A DNA stretch of 63,701 bases from Mycobacterium sp. AT1 (GTDB lineage: Bacteria > Actinomycetota > Actinomycetes > Mycobacteriales > Mycobacteriaceae). Made by a program: the position numbers and the translations under genes. Each line of letters opens with the position of its first letter. Position 1 is the first letter of the stretch. This document shows positions 42,068 to 51,251 of the stretch, piece after piece. The DNA is taken from positions 1 through 63,701 of the forward strand of contig NZ_MVOC01000051.1 in NCBI RefSeq assembly GCF_002043095.1. Direction: 5' to 3'. Under the pieces are notes generated by a model that was not told where the DNA came from, did not search any database, and saw only the letters and a list, made by a program, of their open reading frames with translations.

Positions 42068-43453
42068 CTACATCATCTTGCTGGCACGCCCCAGGACGTC
42101 GCTGAGGATGTCGTAGATCGCGTCGAATTCCTTCTGGCCGCAGATCAGCGGGGGAGCCAACTGCACGACTGGGTCGCCGCGATCGTCGGCGCGGCAGTAC
42201 AGCCCGGCCTCGAACAGCGCCGGGGTGAGGAAGCCGCGCAGCAGCCGCTCACATTCCTCGTCGTTGAAGGTCTCCTTGGTGGTCTTGTCCTTCACCAGCT
42301 CGATGCCGTAGAAGAAGCCCTCGCCACGCACGTCGCCGACGATCGGCAGGTCGTGGAGCTTCTCGAGGGTGGACCTGAACGCCGGCGCCATCTGCTTGAC
42401 GTGGTCGTTGATGCCCTCGCGCTCGAAGATGTCGAGGTTGGCCAACGCGACCGCCGACGAGACGGGGTGCCCGCCGAAGGTGTAGCCGTGCCCGAAGACG
42501 GTCTTGCCGTCGTCGAACGGCTCGAACAGCCGGTCGCTGGCGATCATCGCGCCGATCGGCGAGTAGCCCGAGGTCAGCCCCTTGGCGCAGGTGATGATGT
42601 CCGGCACGTAACCGAAGTCGTCGCACGCGAACATCGAGCCGATCCGGCCGTAGGCGCAGATCACTTCGTCGGAGACCAGCAGCACGTCGTACTCGTCGCA
42701 GATCTCGCGGACCCGCTCGAAGTATCCGGGCGGCGGCGGGAAGCAGCCACCGGCGTTCTGCACCGGCTCGAGGAAGACGGCGGCGACGGTGTCGGGGCCT
42801 TCGAACTCGATGGCCTCGGCGATGCGGTCGGCGCAGTAGCGGCCCCATGCCTTGGGGTCGGTGCTGTACTGCTCGGGCGCCCGGTAGAAGTTGGTGTTGG
42901 GCACCCGGAAGCCGCCGGGGGTCGGCGGGTCGAACGGCGCCTTGAAGTCCGGGATGCCGGTGATGGCCAGCGCACCCTGCGGCGTGCCGTGGTACGCGAT
43001 TGACCGCGAGATCACCTTGTACTTGCCCGGCTTGCCGGTCAGCTTGAAGAACTGCTTGGCGAGCTTCCACGCGCTCTCGACGGCCTCGCCGCCGCCGGTG
43101 GTGAAGAACACCCGGTTCAGGTCGCCCGGTGCGTAATTGGCGATGCGCTCGGCCAATTCGATGGCGGGCGGGGTGGCGAAGGACCACAGCGGGAAGAACG
43201 CCAGCGATTCGGCCTGCTTCGCGGCAGCCTCGGCCAGTTCGGCGCGGCCGTGGCCGACCTGCACCACGAACAGCCCGGACAGGCCGTCGATGTACTTGTT
43301 GCCGTTGCTGTCCCAGATGTTGACGCCCTCGCCACGGGTGATGATCGTCGGGGTGATGCCTTCGCCGTGGCGGGCGAAGTGGCCCCACAGGTGGCGGTTG
43401 GCCTTGGCGCCCATGTCGGTGGATACGGTTGGATCTGATTCTACGAGAGTCAT
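42068..43453 (-). CDS. Class III PLP aminotransferase (putrescine/omega-amine type)
   Basis: 461 residues from the ATG at 43453, which overlaps the Lrp stop (ATGA). Class III fold: NIWDSNGNKYIDGLSGLFVVQVGHG, FFTTGGGEAVESAWKLAKQF, AYHGTPQGALAITG, VFLEPVQNAGGCFPPP, DEVICAYGRIGSMF and the PLP Lys in CAKGLTSGYSPIGAM. Closest in pattern to omega-amino acid or putrescine:pyruvate transaminases; equivalent to the Rv3329 group. The neighbouring aldehyde dehydrogenase would oxidise the aldehyde it forms. Exact amine donor not determinable here. Confidence 0.88.
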   Translation of the reverse strand: MTLVESDPTVSTDMGAKANRHLWGHFARHGEGITPTIITRGEGVNIWDSNGNKYIDGLSGLFVVQVGHGRAELAEAAAKQAESLAFFPLWSFATPPAIELAERIANYAPGDLNRVFFTTGGGEAVESAWKLAKQFFKLTGKPGKYKVISRSIAYHGTPQGALAITGIPDFKAPFDPPTPGGFRVPNTNFYRAPEQYSTDPKAWGRYCADRIAEAIEFEGPDTVAAVFLEPVQNAGGCFPPPPGYFERVREICDEYDVLLVSDEVICAYGRIGSMFACDDFGYVPDIITCAKGLTSGYSPIGAMIASDRLFEPFDDGKTVFGHGYTFGGHPVSSAVALANLDIFEREGINDHVKQMAPAFRSTLEKLHDLPIVGDVRGEGFFYGIELVKDKTTKETFNDEECERLLRGFLTPALFEAGLYCRADDRGDPVVQLAPPLICGQKEFDAIYDILSDVLGRASKMM

Positions 43454-43971
43454 CTTGTGCCCCAATTGTATTGCTGCTTAACGAGTTTGAGGTAAACCAA
43501 AGTTTCGGTGGATATCACCCCTGGTACGGCCCGGATCTTCGTGTTGAGTAGGTCGAGAAGGTCACCGTCGTCCTCGCAGACGACTTCCACGATGGCGTCG
43601 AAGGATCCCGCGGTGAGCACCACGTAGTCGACGGATTCGATGGCGGCGAGCTTGTCGGCGATCTTCGTGGTGTCGCCGGTGCACCGGATGCCGATCATCG
43701 CCTGGCGGGCGAAGCCGAGCTGCATGGGATCGGTGACGGCGACGATCTGCATGACGCCGGCGTCGACCATCCGCTGCACGCGTTGGCGTACCGCCGCCTC
43801 GGACAGGCCGACCGCCTTGCCGATGCCCGCGTAGGACCGTCGACCGTCCTGCTGCAGCTTGTCGATGATCGCCTTGGAGAGTTCGTCCAGCTGGAACGCC
43901 GCACCAGGACGAGAATGGTTGATTCGCAACGAGACAGCTTGGACGCCCGGCTGAGCATCCCTATCGACCAT
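43450..43971 (-). CDS. Lrp/AsnC-family regulator
   Basis: 173 residues from the ATG at 43971. Winged helix ELSKAIIDKLQQDGRRSYAGIGKAVGLSEAAVRQRVQRMVDAGVM, then a RAM ligand domain (ARQAMIGIRCTGD, YVVLTAGSFDAIVEVVC, VPGVISTETLVYLKLVKQ). About 25 extra residues precede the usual start. Local amino-acid-responsive regulator; it is first in the leftward operon and divergent from the aldehyde dehydrogenase (122-bp gap), so it probably controls both arms. Confidence 0.88.
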   Translation of the reverse strand: MVDRDAQPGVQAVSLRINHSRPGAAFQLDELSKAIIDKLQQDGRRSYAGIGKAVGLSEAAVRQRVQRMVDAGVMQIVAVTDPMQLGFARQAMIGIRCTGDTTKIADKLAAIESVDYVVLTAGSFDAIVEVVCEDDGDLLDLLNTKIRAVPGVISTETLVYLKLVKQQYNWGTR

Positions 43972-44093
43972 GACGACGATTGTGCACGGAATCCGTCGTT
44001 TGAGGCAACCAATGCGCTGAAATCGTTCGTTTCGTCCGGTTTGCACGGGGGATATGCGTAGCTGGGATGGGGCAGGTCGGCTAGCGTAAAAGC

Positions 44094-45569
44094 ATGACCT
44101 TCGCGAGCAGCTGGATTGACGGTGCCGAGGTGACCACCCGCGGCGCGGCGCATCAGATCGTCGACCCGGCGACTGGGAACGTCGTTGCCGACTGCGCTCT
44201 GGCGACACCGGACGACGTCGACGTCGCGGTGGCCTCGGCGCGGGCGGCGCTCCCAGGATGGGCGACTGCGACCCCAGCCGAACGGTCGGCAGTCCTCGCC
44301 ACGCTGGCCCGTCTTGCAGGCGAGCACTCCGACGAGCTGATCGCCGAAGAGGTCAGTCAGACCGGCAAACCGGTTAGGCTGGCCACCGACTTCGACGTGC
44401 CGGGCAGCGTGGACAACATCGACTTCTTCGCGGGAGCGGCGCGGCACCTCGATGGCAAGGCGACGGCCGAGTACTCCGCCGACCACACCTCGAGCATCCG
44501 CCGCGATGCCATCGGTGTCGTCGGCACGATCACGCCGTGGAACTATCCGCTGCAGATGGCGGTGTGGAAGGTGATTCCGGCGTTGGCCGCCGGTTGTTCG
44601 GTGGTCATCAAGCCCGCCGAGGTGACGCCGCTGACCACGTTGACGCTGGCGCGGCTCGCCAGTGAGGCGGGCCTGCCCGACGGCGTGCTCAACGTCCTCA
44701 CCGGTGCGGGCAACGACGTCGGCACGGCGTTGGCCGGGCATCGTGACGTCGACCTGGTGACGTTCACCGGCTCGACGGCCGTTGGGCGCAAGGTGATGGC
44801 GGCTGCCGCCCAGCACGGGCACCGCACCCAACTCGAGCTCGGTGGCAAGGCGCCGTTCCTGGTGTTCGACGACGCCGACCTCGACGCCGCCATCCACGGC
44901 GCCGTCGCCGCGTCGCTCATCAACACCGGGCAGGACTGCACGGCGGCGACGCGGGCCATCGTCGCGCGCGACCTCTACGACGACTTCGTCGCCGGCGTCG
45001 GCGAAGTGATGAGCAAGATCGTCGTCGGCGATCCGCATGATCCCGACACCGACCTCGGGCCGCTGATCACCCAGGCGCACCGGGCGAAGGTCGCCGCCAT
45101 CGTCGAGCGTGCGACGTCGGAGGGCGGCCGCATCGTCACCGGCGGTAGCGCGCCCGACCTGCCGGGGTCGTTCTATCGGCCCACCCTCATCGCCGACGTC
45201 GACGAGCGGTCGGAGGTGTACCGCAGCGAGATCTTCGGCCCCGTCCTGGTCGCGCGACCGTTCACCGACGACGACGACGGCATTCGGCAGGCCAACGACA
45301 CCGAGTACGGGCTGGCGGCGTCGGCGTGGACCCGCGACGTCTACCGCGCCCAGCGGGCGTCGCGCGAGATCCAGGCCGGCTGCGTGTGGATCAACGACCA
45401 CATTCCGATCATCAGCGAGATGCCGCACGGCGGCGTCGGCGCGTCCGGCTTCGGCAAGGACATGAGCGACTACTCCTTCGAGGAGTACCTCACCATCAAG
45501 CACGTGATGAGCGACATCACCGCCAAGGCCGAAAAGGATTGGCACAGAATCATCTTCACGAAGCGCTGA
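44094..45569 (+). CDS. Aldehyde dehydrogenase (aminobutyraldehyde/betaine-aldehyde type)
   Basis: 491 residues. NAD(P)-dependent ALDH with VGTITPWNYPLQMAVWKVIPALAAGCSVVIKPAE (coenzyme site), FTGSTAVGRKV, the general base Glu in QLELGGKAP, nucleophile Cys282 in NTGQDCTAATR and the closing EIFGPVLVARPF. Resembles gamma-aminobutyraldehyde dehydrogenases. With the divergent aminotransferase it can turn a diamine such as putrescine into an amino acid such as GABA. That pairing is inference. A TAGCGT eight bases before the ATG could be a -10 element of a nearly leaderless transcript. Confidence 0.9.
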   Translation: MTFASSWIDGAEVTTRGAAHQIVDPATGNVVADCALATPDDVDVAVASARAALPGWATATPAERSAVLATLARLAGEHSDELIAEEVSQTGKPVRLATDFDVPGSVDNIDFFAGAARHLDGKATAEYSADHTSSIRRDAIGVVGTITPWNYPLQMAVWKVIPALAAGCSVVIKPAEVTPLTTLTLARLASEAGLPDGVLNVLTGAGNDVGTALAGHRDVDLVTFTGSTAVGRKVMAAAAQHGHRTQLELGGKAPFLVFDDADLDAAIHGAVAASLINTGQDCTAATRAIVARDLYDDFVAGVGEVMSKIVVGDPHDPDTDLGPLITQAHRAKVAAIVERATSEGGRIVTGGSAPDLPGSFYRPTLIADVDERSEVYRSEIFGPVLVARPFTDDDDGIRQANDTEYGLAASAWTRDVYRAQRASREIQAGCVWINDHIPIISEMPHGGVGASGFGKDMSDYSFEEYLTIKHVMSDITAKAEKDWHRIIFTKR

Positions 45570-45595
45570 TCGTTGGTCTCGGGTCGGTTCGAGCA

Positions 45596-46744
45596 GTGAA
45601 GTGCATCGTGGTCGGCGCGGGCGCATGGGGTTTGCCTGCGGCCGCGGAGATGGCTCGGCGCGGGCACGACGTCACGCTCGTCGACCGGCACGGTCCGTTC
45701 AACACGCTGTCGTCGTCGGTGGGTCCGACGCGGCTGTGGCGACTCGCCGACCCCAATCCGGCGCGGGTGCGGCTTGCCCGTCGCGGATTGGAGGCAATGC
45801 GACGGCTCGCCGAGCGCGCGAACACCGAGGTGTTCCTCACCCGAGGGCTGGTGTGGCGCGACGACGTGTCGCTGCCTGCGCTTCTGGGGACGCTCGCGGC
45901 GCAGGACGTCCAGCACACCGAGGTGACGGCTGAGGACGTCGGACGGTTCTTTCCCGGACTGCGGCCCGACGGTCGCGACGCGGTGTGGCAACCGGCGGCA
46001 GGGGTCGTGCTCGCCGAGACGTCGCTGCGCGCTCAGCTGCTGCTGTTCCAAGAACGTGGTGGCGCAACGCTGTTCGGCCACGATGTCGTCGACGTCGACG
46101 CCCGCACGCCCGGCGTCCGGATCTCCTTCTCGGACGGCCGATTCGTCGATGCCGACGTCGTGGTGCTCGCGCCAGGCCCCGGTGCGGCCACCCTGCTCAG
46201 CCGGGTCGGCGTGGACGTGGACCTGCACCCGTATCTCGAGCAGGTGGTGCACTTCGGCGATGCGGCCGACCCCCACTCGAGCGATGCACTTCCCGGCCTG
46301 TTCGACGGGCCGACCGATCGCCGGCCCGGCGTCTACGGAATGCCGACGCCCGGCCGCGGCTACAAGATCGGCCTCGACACACCGCTTCGCGACTACCAGC
46401 GGTCCGACGAAAATCGAGTGCCAGACCCGGCTCGCACCAAGGCCATTCGCGACTTCGTATGTGAGGGCCTGGCATCGGTCCCGTCGACGGTGGTCGACGA
46501 GCAGGTGTGCGTCTGGACCGACTCACCCGACGGCAGCTTCGTGGTCGACCGTCTGCCCGAGGGCGTGGTGTTCGCGTGCGGCGACTCCGGCGAGGGATTC
46601 AAGTACTCGGCGCTGATGGGCGAGGTCCTGGCCGATCTCGCCGAGGGGGACGCGCCCGACGACGACGTGGCGGCACTGTCGCTGGAGCGCTTCGTCAGCG
46701 GGGTGCCGGTGAGGCGGGGTCCGCACGTGATGGGCAGGCACTAG
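45596..46744 (+). CDS. FAD-dependent amine/amino acid oxidoreductase (DAO family)
   Basis: 382 residues from a GTG at 45596, 26 bp after the aldehyde dehydrogenase. N-terminal FAD fold VVGAGAWGLPAAAEMARRGHDVTLVDRHG, substrate domain with QPAAGVVLAETSLRAQLLLFQERGG, and the C-terminal flavin loop VFACGDSGEGFKYSALMGEVLADLA, as in sarcosine oxidase-like proteins. It probably oxidises a secondary or primary amine to an imine or aldehyde, feeding the adjacent dehydrogenase. Substrate unknown. Confidence 0.84.
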   Translation: MKCIVVGAGAWGLPAAAEMARRGHDVTLVDRHGPFNTLSSSVGPTRLWRLADPNPARVRLARRGLEAMRRLAERANTEVFLTRGLVWRDDVSLPALLGTLAAQDVQHTEVTAEDVGRFFPGLRPDGRDAVWQPAAGVVLAETSLRAQLLLFQERGGATLFGHDVVDVDARTPGVRISFSDGRFVDADVVVLAPGPGAATLLSRVGVDVDLHPYLEQVVHFGDAADPHSSDALPGLFDGPTDRRPGVYGMPTPGRGYKIGLDTPLRDYQRSDENRVPDPARTKAIRDFVCEGLASVPSTVVDEQVCVWTDSPDGSFVVDRLPEGVVFACGDSGEGFKYSALMGEVLADLAEGDAPDDDVAALSLERFVSGVPVRRGPHVMGRH

Positions 46745-46791
46745 GTGGCGAACCGGTTCGACCCGATCACCAACGGCAAGCGTTGACGGCG

Positions 46792-48324
46792 CTACGTCGA
46801 CTGCTCGCCAATGTGCCCGAGTGCGTTGCTGATTCGCAACGAGTAGAAGTGGGCGAGCTTGGCGGGTCCGACGGAGTTCGACACTTCGTAGGCCCTGCGG
46901 GCGGTGTCGGGGTCCACCGACAGCGCGAACTGGTCGTACCAGTGGAACTCGAAGCGCGCCCGTGAGAGGGCGTCGTCGCGCTGCTGGGTCTGGGCGTGCC
47001 CCTTCGCGAGATCCGCGGCGTGGGCGGCGATCTTGTGGGCGATGACGGCTTCCTTGAGACCCGCCCGGTCGGGGACCCCCAGGTGCTCCTTCGGGCTGAC
47101 GCAGCACAGCATCGCGGTCCCCGCCTGGGCGGTGACCGCGGCTCCGATCGCCGAGGCGATGTGGTCGTGGCCCGGCGCGACGTCGGTGGTCAGCGGACCG
47201 TAGGCGTAGGACGGGGCACCGTGGGACAACTGGTCCAACAGGCGCACGTTGTCCGCGATCACGTGCAGCGGAAGGTGGCCCGGCCCCTCGACCATCACCT
47301 GCACCCCGCGGGCCTTCGCCGTCTTCGCCAGGCCTCCGATGGTGCGGAGCTCGGCGAATTGGGCGGCGTCGTCGGCATCGGCGATCGAACCCGGTTGCAG
47401 GCCGGCGCCGAGGGCCAACGTCACGTCGTAGTGAGCCATGATGTCGCAGAGTTCGTCGAAGTGCGTGTACAGGAAGGACTCGGTCCGACGCCTCAGGCAC
47501 CACGCCGCCATGATCGCGCCGCCGCGGCTGACGATCCCCGCGACGCGGCCCGCGGTGAGCGGCACGTGCTCCAGCCGCACACCGGCGTGCACGGTCATGA
47601 AGTCCACGCCGCGTTCGGCCTGTTCGACGACGGTGTCGCGGAAGGCTTCCCACGTCAGCGCGGCCGGATCGCCGTGCACCGTCTCCAGCGTCTGGTGCAG
47701 CGGCACCGTACCGACGGGGACGGGCGCGTTGCGCAGAATGCGATCCCCGTCCCGGCCGGTGGACAGGTCCACGACGGTGTCGGCACCCCACCTGATGGAC
47801 CACACCATGTCCTCGAGGGTGCAGTCGTCCGAGGCCAGGTTCGACGTTCCGACGTTGGCGGTGACCTTCACCCGGAACGCCCTGCCGATGATCATCGGTT
47901 CGCTCTCGGGGTGCCGGTGGTTGGCCGGGATGACGGCCCGGCCCGCGGCGATCTCGTCGCGAACCAGCCTGGGCCGCAGTCCCTCTCGCGCCGCGACGAA
48001 CGCCATCTCGGCGGTGACGACGCCGTCCCTCGCACGCTGAAGTTGCGTGCCGAGACCGCCGGTCACGCCGGGCCGCGGTGGCAGTCCGCGGTCGACGTCG
48101 AGCACCGCGTCGGGATCGGTGTAGGGCCCCGAGCTGTCGTAGAGATCCACGTGCCGCCCGTCGGCGAGCGGCACCCGGCGGTACGGCACGCGGCCGCCTC
48201 GAACGTCGGCCAGGTCGAGATAGCCCTTCGCGCTGCCCGCGATCGGACCGGTCGTCACTGCGGACGTCGCCATGGGATCGTCGGCCGAGCCGCTGCCGGG
48301 CAGCCGGTGGGCGGCCGTGCTCAC
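46792..48324 (-). CDS. ThiC-like protein lacking the C-terminal radical-SAM cysteine motif
   Basis: 510 residues from a GTG at 48324 that overlaps the pntB stop (GTGA). Nearly the whole ThiC barrel is present: HVDLYDSSGPYTDPD, MVWSIRWGADTVVDLSTG, GTVPLHQTLE, VDFMTVHAGV, SRGGAIMAAWCL, LYTHFDE, VEGPGH, GPLTTDVAPGHDHIASAIGAA, AAHAADLAKGH and DDALSRARFEFHW. Two parts differ. The GDGLRPGS substrate loop is GAGLQPGS (306-313). The terminal CxxCxxxxC that holds the 4Fe-4S cluster is replaced by FYSLRISNALGH (494-505). No other frame encodes the motif, so this is not a frameshift. It cannot perform standard HMP-phosphate synthesis; its real role is unknown. Confidence 0.85.
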   Translation of the reverse strand: MSTAAHRLPGSGSADDPMATSAVTTGPIAGSAKGYLDLADVRGGRVPYRRVPLADGRHVDLYDSSGPYTDPDAVLDVDRGLPPRPGVTGGLGTQLQRARDGVVTAEMAFVAAREGLRPRLVRDEIAAGRAVIPANHRHPESEPMIIGRAFRVKVTANVGTSNLASDDCTLEDMVWSIRWGADTVVDLSTGRDGDRILRNAPVPVGTVPLHQTLETVHGDPAALTWEAFRDTVVEQAERGVDFMTVHAGVRLEHVPLTAGRVAGIVSRGGAIMAAWCLRRRTESFLYTHFDELCDIMAHYDVTLALGAGLQPGSIADADDAAQFAELRTIGGLAKTAKARGVQVMVEGPGHLPLHVIADNVRLLDQLSHGAPSYAYGPLTTDVAPGHDHIASAIGAAVTAQAGTAMLCCVSPKEHLGVPDRAGLKEAVIAHKIAAHAADLAKGHAQTQQRDDALSRARFEFHWYDQFALSVDPDTARRAYEVSNSVGPAKLAHFYSLRISNALGHIGEQST

Positions 48325-49754
48325 AGGGCCTTGAGTTCCTCGGTCACGGCGTTGACCGACTTCTTCGCGTCGCCGAAGAGCATGGAGGTGTGGCCGAGGA
48401 AGAACAGCGGGTTCTCGATGCCCGCGTACCCCGAGCTCATCGAACGCTTGAGCACGATGACCGAGCGCGACTGGTCGACGTTGAGGATCGGCATGCCGTG
48501 GATGGGGGAGCTTGGGTCGTTTCTGGCCGCCGGGTTGGTGACGTCGTTGGCGCCGATGACGAGAGTGACGTCGGTGCGGCCGAATTCGCCGTTGACGTCG
48601 TCCATCTCCTTCATCGCGTCGTATTCGACGTCGGCCTCGGCCAGGAGCACGTTCATGTGTCCCGGCATGCGGCCGGCGACGGGGTGGATGGCGTACTTCA
48701 CCTCGACGCCCTTGGACTCCAGGATCGAGGCCATGTCCTTGACGGCGTGCTGGGCCTGGGCGACGGCCAGCCCGTAGCCGGGCACCACGATGACCTGGTT
48801 GGCGTAGGCCATCTGGATCGCCGCGTCGGCTGCCGAGGTCGACTTGGCGGTGCCCTGTTCCCCTGCGACCGCGGTGGCCGCATCGCCGCCCGCTCCGAAG
48901 GAGCCGAAGACGATCGCCGGGATCGACCGGTTCATCGCCACCGCCATCAGGTTGGTCAGGATCGAACCCGAGGCGCCGACGATCATGCCCGCCACGATCA
49001 TCGCAGTGTTGTTCAGCGCCAAACCCGCTGCTGCGGCTGACAATCCGGTCATCGCGTTGAGCAATGAGATGACGACCGGCATGTCTGCGCCACCGATCGG
49101 GAACACCACGAACAAGCCCATGATTCCGGCGAGCACCAGCACGACGACGATCGACCAACCGGGGTTGCCCGTGCCGGCGTGCACGCCGATGTACACCGCC
49201 ATGGCGACCGCGGCGAGCAGCAGCACAGCGTTGGAGGCCTGAAACAGCTTGGCGGAGCGGACGAGTGCCTTCTCGACGTTCTTGGGGATCGACTCCTGCA
49301 GTTTCAGGAACGCGACGAGCGACCCCCAGAACGACACCGAGCCGATGATCGCCGCGAACAGTGAGCCGATCACCAGTGCGATGGTGGGGGACTGGTCGGG
49401 GGCGAAGTGTCCGAATCCGTCGGTCTCGATGAACTCCGCCCAGGCGATGAGGGCGACGGTGCCACCGCCGACGCCGTTGAACAGCGCGACGAGCTGCGGC
49501 ATCGCGGTCATCTTGGTCTTCTTGGCGGGCGGGACCCCGAGCACCACCCCGATGATCAACCCGGCGGCGATGAGGATCCAGTTGATCGAGGCGGTGTCGC
49601 GCACCTTGATCAGCGTCGCGACGACGGCGAGTGCCATGCCTGCCGCGGCGATGAGGTTGCCGCGCACCGCGGTCTTGGGACCGGTCAGCCCGGACAGGCC
49701 GAGGATGAAGAGCCCGAACGCGACGATGTAGAGACTGTTGACGAGGTAGTTCAC
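48321..49754 (-). CDS. pntB: NAD(P) transhydrogenase subunit beta
   Basis: 477 residues. Membrane domain II helices (YLVNSLYIVAFGLFILGLSGL and seven or eight more) followed by the NADP(H)-binding domain III: MAYANQVIVVPGYGLAVAQAQHAVKDM, KYAIHPVAGRMPGHMNVLLAEADVEYD, LVIGANDVTNPAARNDPSSPIHGMPIL. Couples proton entry to hydride transfer from NADH to NADP+. GTG start overlaps pntAb (GTGA), and the ThiC-like gene overlaps its own stop the same way. Confidence 0.95.
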   Translation of the reverse strand: MNYLVNSLYIVAFGLFILGLSGLTGPKTAVRGNLIAAAGMALAVVATLIKVRDTASINWILIAAGLIIGVVLGVPPAKKTKMTAMPQLVALFNGVGGGTVALIAWAEFIETDGFGHFAPDQSPTIALVIGSLFAAIIGSVSFWGSLVAFLKLQESIPKNVEKALVRSAKLFQASNAVLLLAAVAMAVYIGVHAGTGNPGWSIVVVLVLAGIMGLFVVFPIGGADMPVVISLLNAMTGLSAAAAGLALNNTAMIVAGMIVGASGSILTNLMAVAMNRSIPAIVFGSFGAGGDAATAVAGEQGTAKSTSAADAAIQMAYANQVIVVPGYGLAVAQAQHAVKDMASILESKGVEVKYAIHPVAGRMPGHMNVLLAEADVEYDAMKEMDDVNGEFGRTDVTLVIGANDVTNPAARNDPSSPIHGMPILNVDQSRSVIVLKRSMSSGYAGIENPLFFLGHTSMLFGDAKKSVNAVTEELKAL

Positions 49755-50074
49755 CGCTCGGCCCCTGCCTTCTCGGCTTCGGGCTTGCGGCCCTTGAACA
49801 TGCTCAGCATCCGATCGGTGACGAGGAAGCCGCCGATCACGTTAAGGGTGCCGAAGATCAGCGCGACGAATGCGATGAGCCGCACTCCCCAACCCGCGTC
49901 GGCGGGCAGTTCGCCGAGCACGATCAGCGCGCCGAGCACCACGATGCCGTGAATGGCGTTGGTGCCAGACATCAGCGGCGTGTGCAAGGTGTTGGGCACC
50001 TTGGAGATGACGGCGAATCCCACGAACCCGGCGAGCACCAGGATCGCGAGGTTGGCCAATAGTTGGTCGTACAT
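49751..50074 (-). CDS. pntAb: NAD(P) transhydrogenase subunit alpha part 2
   Basis: 107 residues, the short membrane part of the split alpha subunit: NLAILVLAGFVGFAVISKVPNTLHTPLMSGTNAIHGIVVLGAL, then two further helices and a basic tail. The split pntAa/pntAb/pntB layout is normal for mycobacteria (Rv0155-Rv0157). Two bases separate it from pntAa, and it overlaps pntB by four. Confidence 0.94.
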   Translation of the reverse strand: MYDQLLANLAILVLAGFVGFAVISKVPNTLHTPLMSGTNAIHGIVVLGALIVLGELPADAGWGVRLIAFVALIFGTLNVIGGFLVTDRMLSMFKGRKPEAEKAGAER

Positions 50075-50076
50075 GT

Positions 50077-51153
50077 TTACGACACCTCCCGGGTGATGCA
50101 GGAGGCCGCGATGACCTCGTCGTCGAAGTCCGGCGCGAGTGCGCCGTCGGTGATCAAGAGGTCCAGCAGAGAGGTGACGTTCTTGGCGTACAGCTCGCTG
50201 GCGTGCTCGGGCATGGTGGCGGGCAGGTTCAGCGGCGAGGCGATCGTCACGCCGTGCCTGACTACCGTCTGCCCGGGTTCGGTGAGCTCGCAGTTGCCGC
50301 CGGTCTCCCCGGCGAGGTCCACCACGACGCTGCCCGCCTTCATGCCCTCGACCGCGGCGGCGGTGACGAGGCGCGGAGCCGGCCTTCCGGGCACCAGGGC
50401 GGTCGTGATGACAACGTCGAACTTGGTGATCGCCCGTTCCAGCGCCGTCTGTTGTTGGGCGCGCTCGGATTCGGTCAACTCGCGGGCGTACCCGCCCTCA
50501 CCCGCCGCGTCGATCCCGAGGTCGAGCCACTGCGCGCCAACCGAGCGGACCTGGTCGGCCACCTCGGGGCGCACGTCGTAACCGGTGGTCTTGGCACCGA
50601 GACGCTTGGCGGTCGCCAACGCCTGCAGCCCCGCCACCCCGACACCGAGGATCAGCGCGCTGGTCGGCTTCACCGTGCCCGCAGCGGTGGTCAGCATCGG
50701 GAAGAACCGCGTCGACAACGACGCCGCGAGCACCACCGCCTTGTAGCCGGCCACGTTGCCCTGCGAGGACAGCGCGTCCATCGCCTGGGCCCGCGAGATG
50801 CGCGGAATCGCCTCCAGTGCAAAGGCTGTGACGTCGGCGAGGCGAAGCTCGTCGGCGAGTTCGGGTCGGGTGCGGGGGGCGAGGAAGCCGATCAGCACCG
50901 ATCCGGGCTTGAGCCGGGTCACCTCGTCGGAGTTCGGCGGGTTGACCTTCACGACGACGTCGGCGGGCCAGGCGTCACCGATCGTCGCTCCGGCATTCAG
51001 GTAGTGCTCGTCGTCGATCAGGGCTCCCGCCCCGGCACCGCTCTCCACGACGACCTCGAGACCGCTGGCACACAGCCGCTCGACCACCTTGGGCACGAGC
51101 GCGACGCGGCGCTCACCCTCGGCCGATTCCCGCGGAACTCCGATCAGCGTCAT
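50077..51153 (-). CDS. pntAa: NAD(P) transhydrogenase subunit alpha part 1
   Basis: 358 residues from the ATG at 51153 with AGGAGG four bases upstream. Soluble NAD(H)-binding domain I, alanine dehydrogenase-like: IGVPRESAEGERRVALVPKVV, SSQGNVAGYKAVVLAA, ALILGVGVAGLQALATAKRLGA (Rossmann loop) and VVVDLAGETGGNCELT. First gene of pntAa-pntAb-pntB-ThiC-like. Its promoter faces the PanE-like gene across 207 bp that contain a TGCATA-N3-TATGCA dyad. Confidence 0.94.
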   Translation of the reverse strand: MTLIGVPRESAEGERRVALVPKVVERLCASGLEVVVESGAGAGALIDDEHYLNAGATIGDAWPADVVVKVNPPNSDEVTRLKPGSVLIGFLAPRTRPELADELRLADVTAFALEAIPRISRAQAMDALSSQGNVAGYKAVVLAASLSTRFFPMLTTAAGTVKPTSALILGVGVAGLQALATAKRLGAKTTGYDVRPEVADQVRSVGAQWLDLGIDAAGEGGYARELTESERAQQQTALERAITKFDVVITTALVPGRPAPRLVTAAAVEGMKAGSVVVDLAGETGGNCELTEPGQTVVRHGVTIASPLNLPATMPEHASELYAKNVTSLLDLLITDGALAPDFDDEVIAASCITREVS

Positions 51154-51251
51154 GATCCTCCTCTTGCCCGACGGTGGTCCTGGCGCTCCAGGCAACGGTC
51201 GACGGCGTAGACGGCTGCGACGAGCCGGGTCGAAAAACAGGCTAGGCCAAC

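Noticed and set aside
46792..46870. Frameshift explanation for the missing ThiC cysteines
   Set aside because: Translating the 3' end in the other two frames gives no CxxCxxxxC pattern, and the in-frame sequence stays alignable with ThiC (AHFYS for AHFCS), so substitution rather than a frameshift explains it.
46996..48777. Plus-strand frame of 593 codons over the ThiC-like gene
   Set aside because: Arg/His-rich shadow of the ThiC-like and pntB genes, whose motifs are clear.
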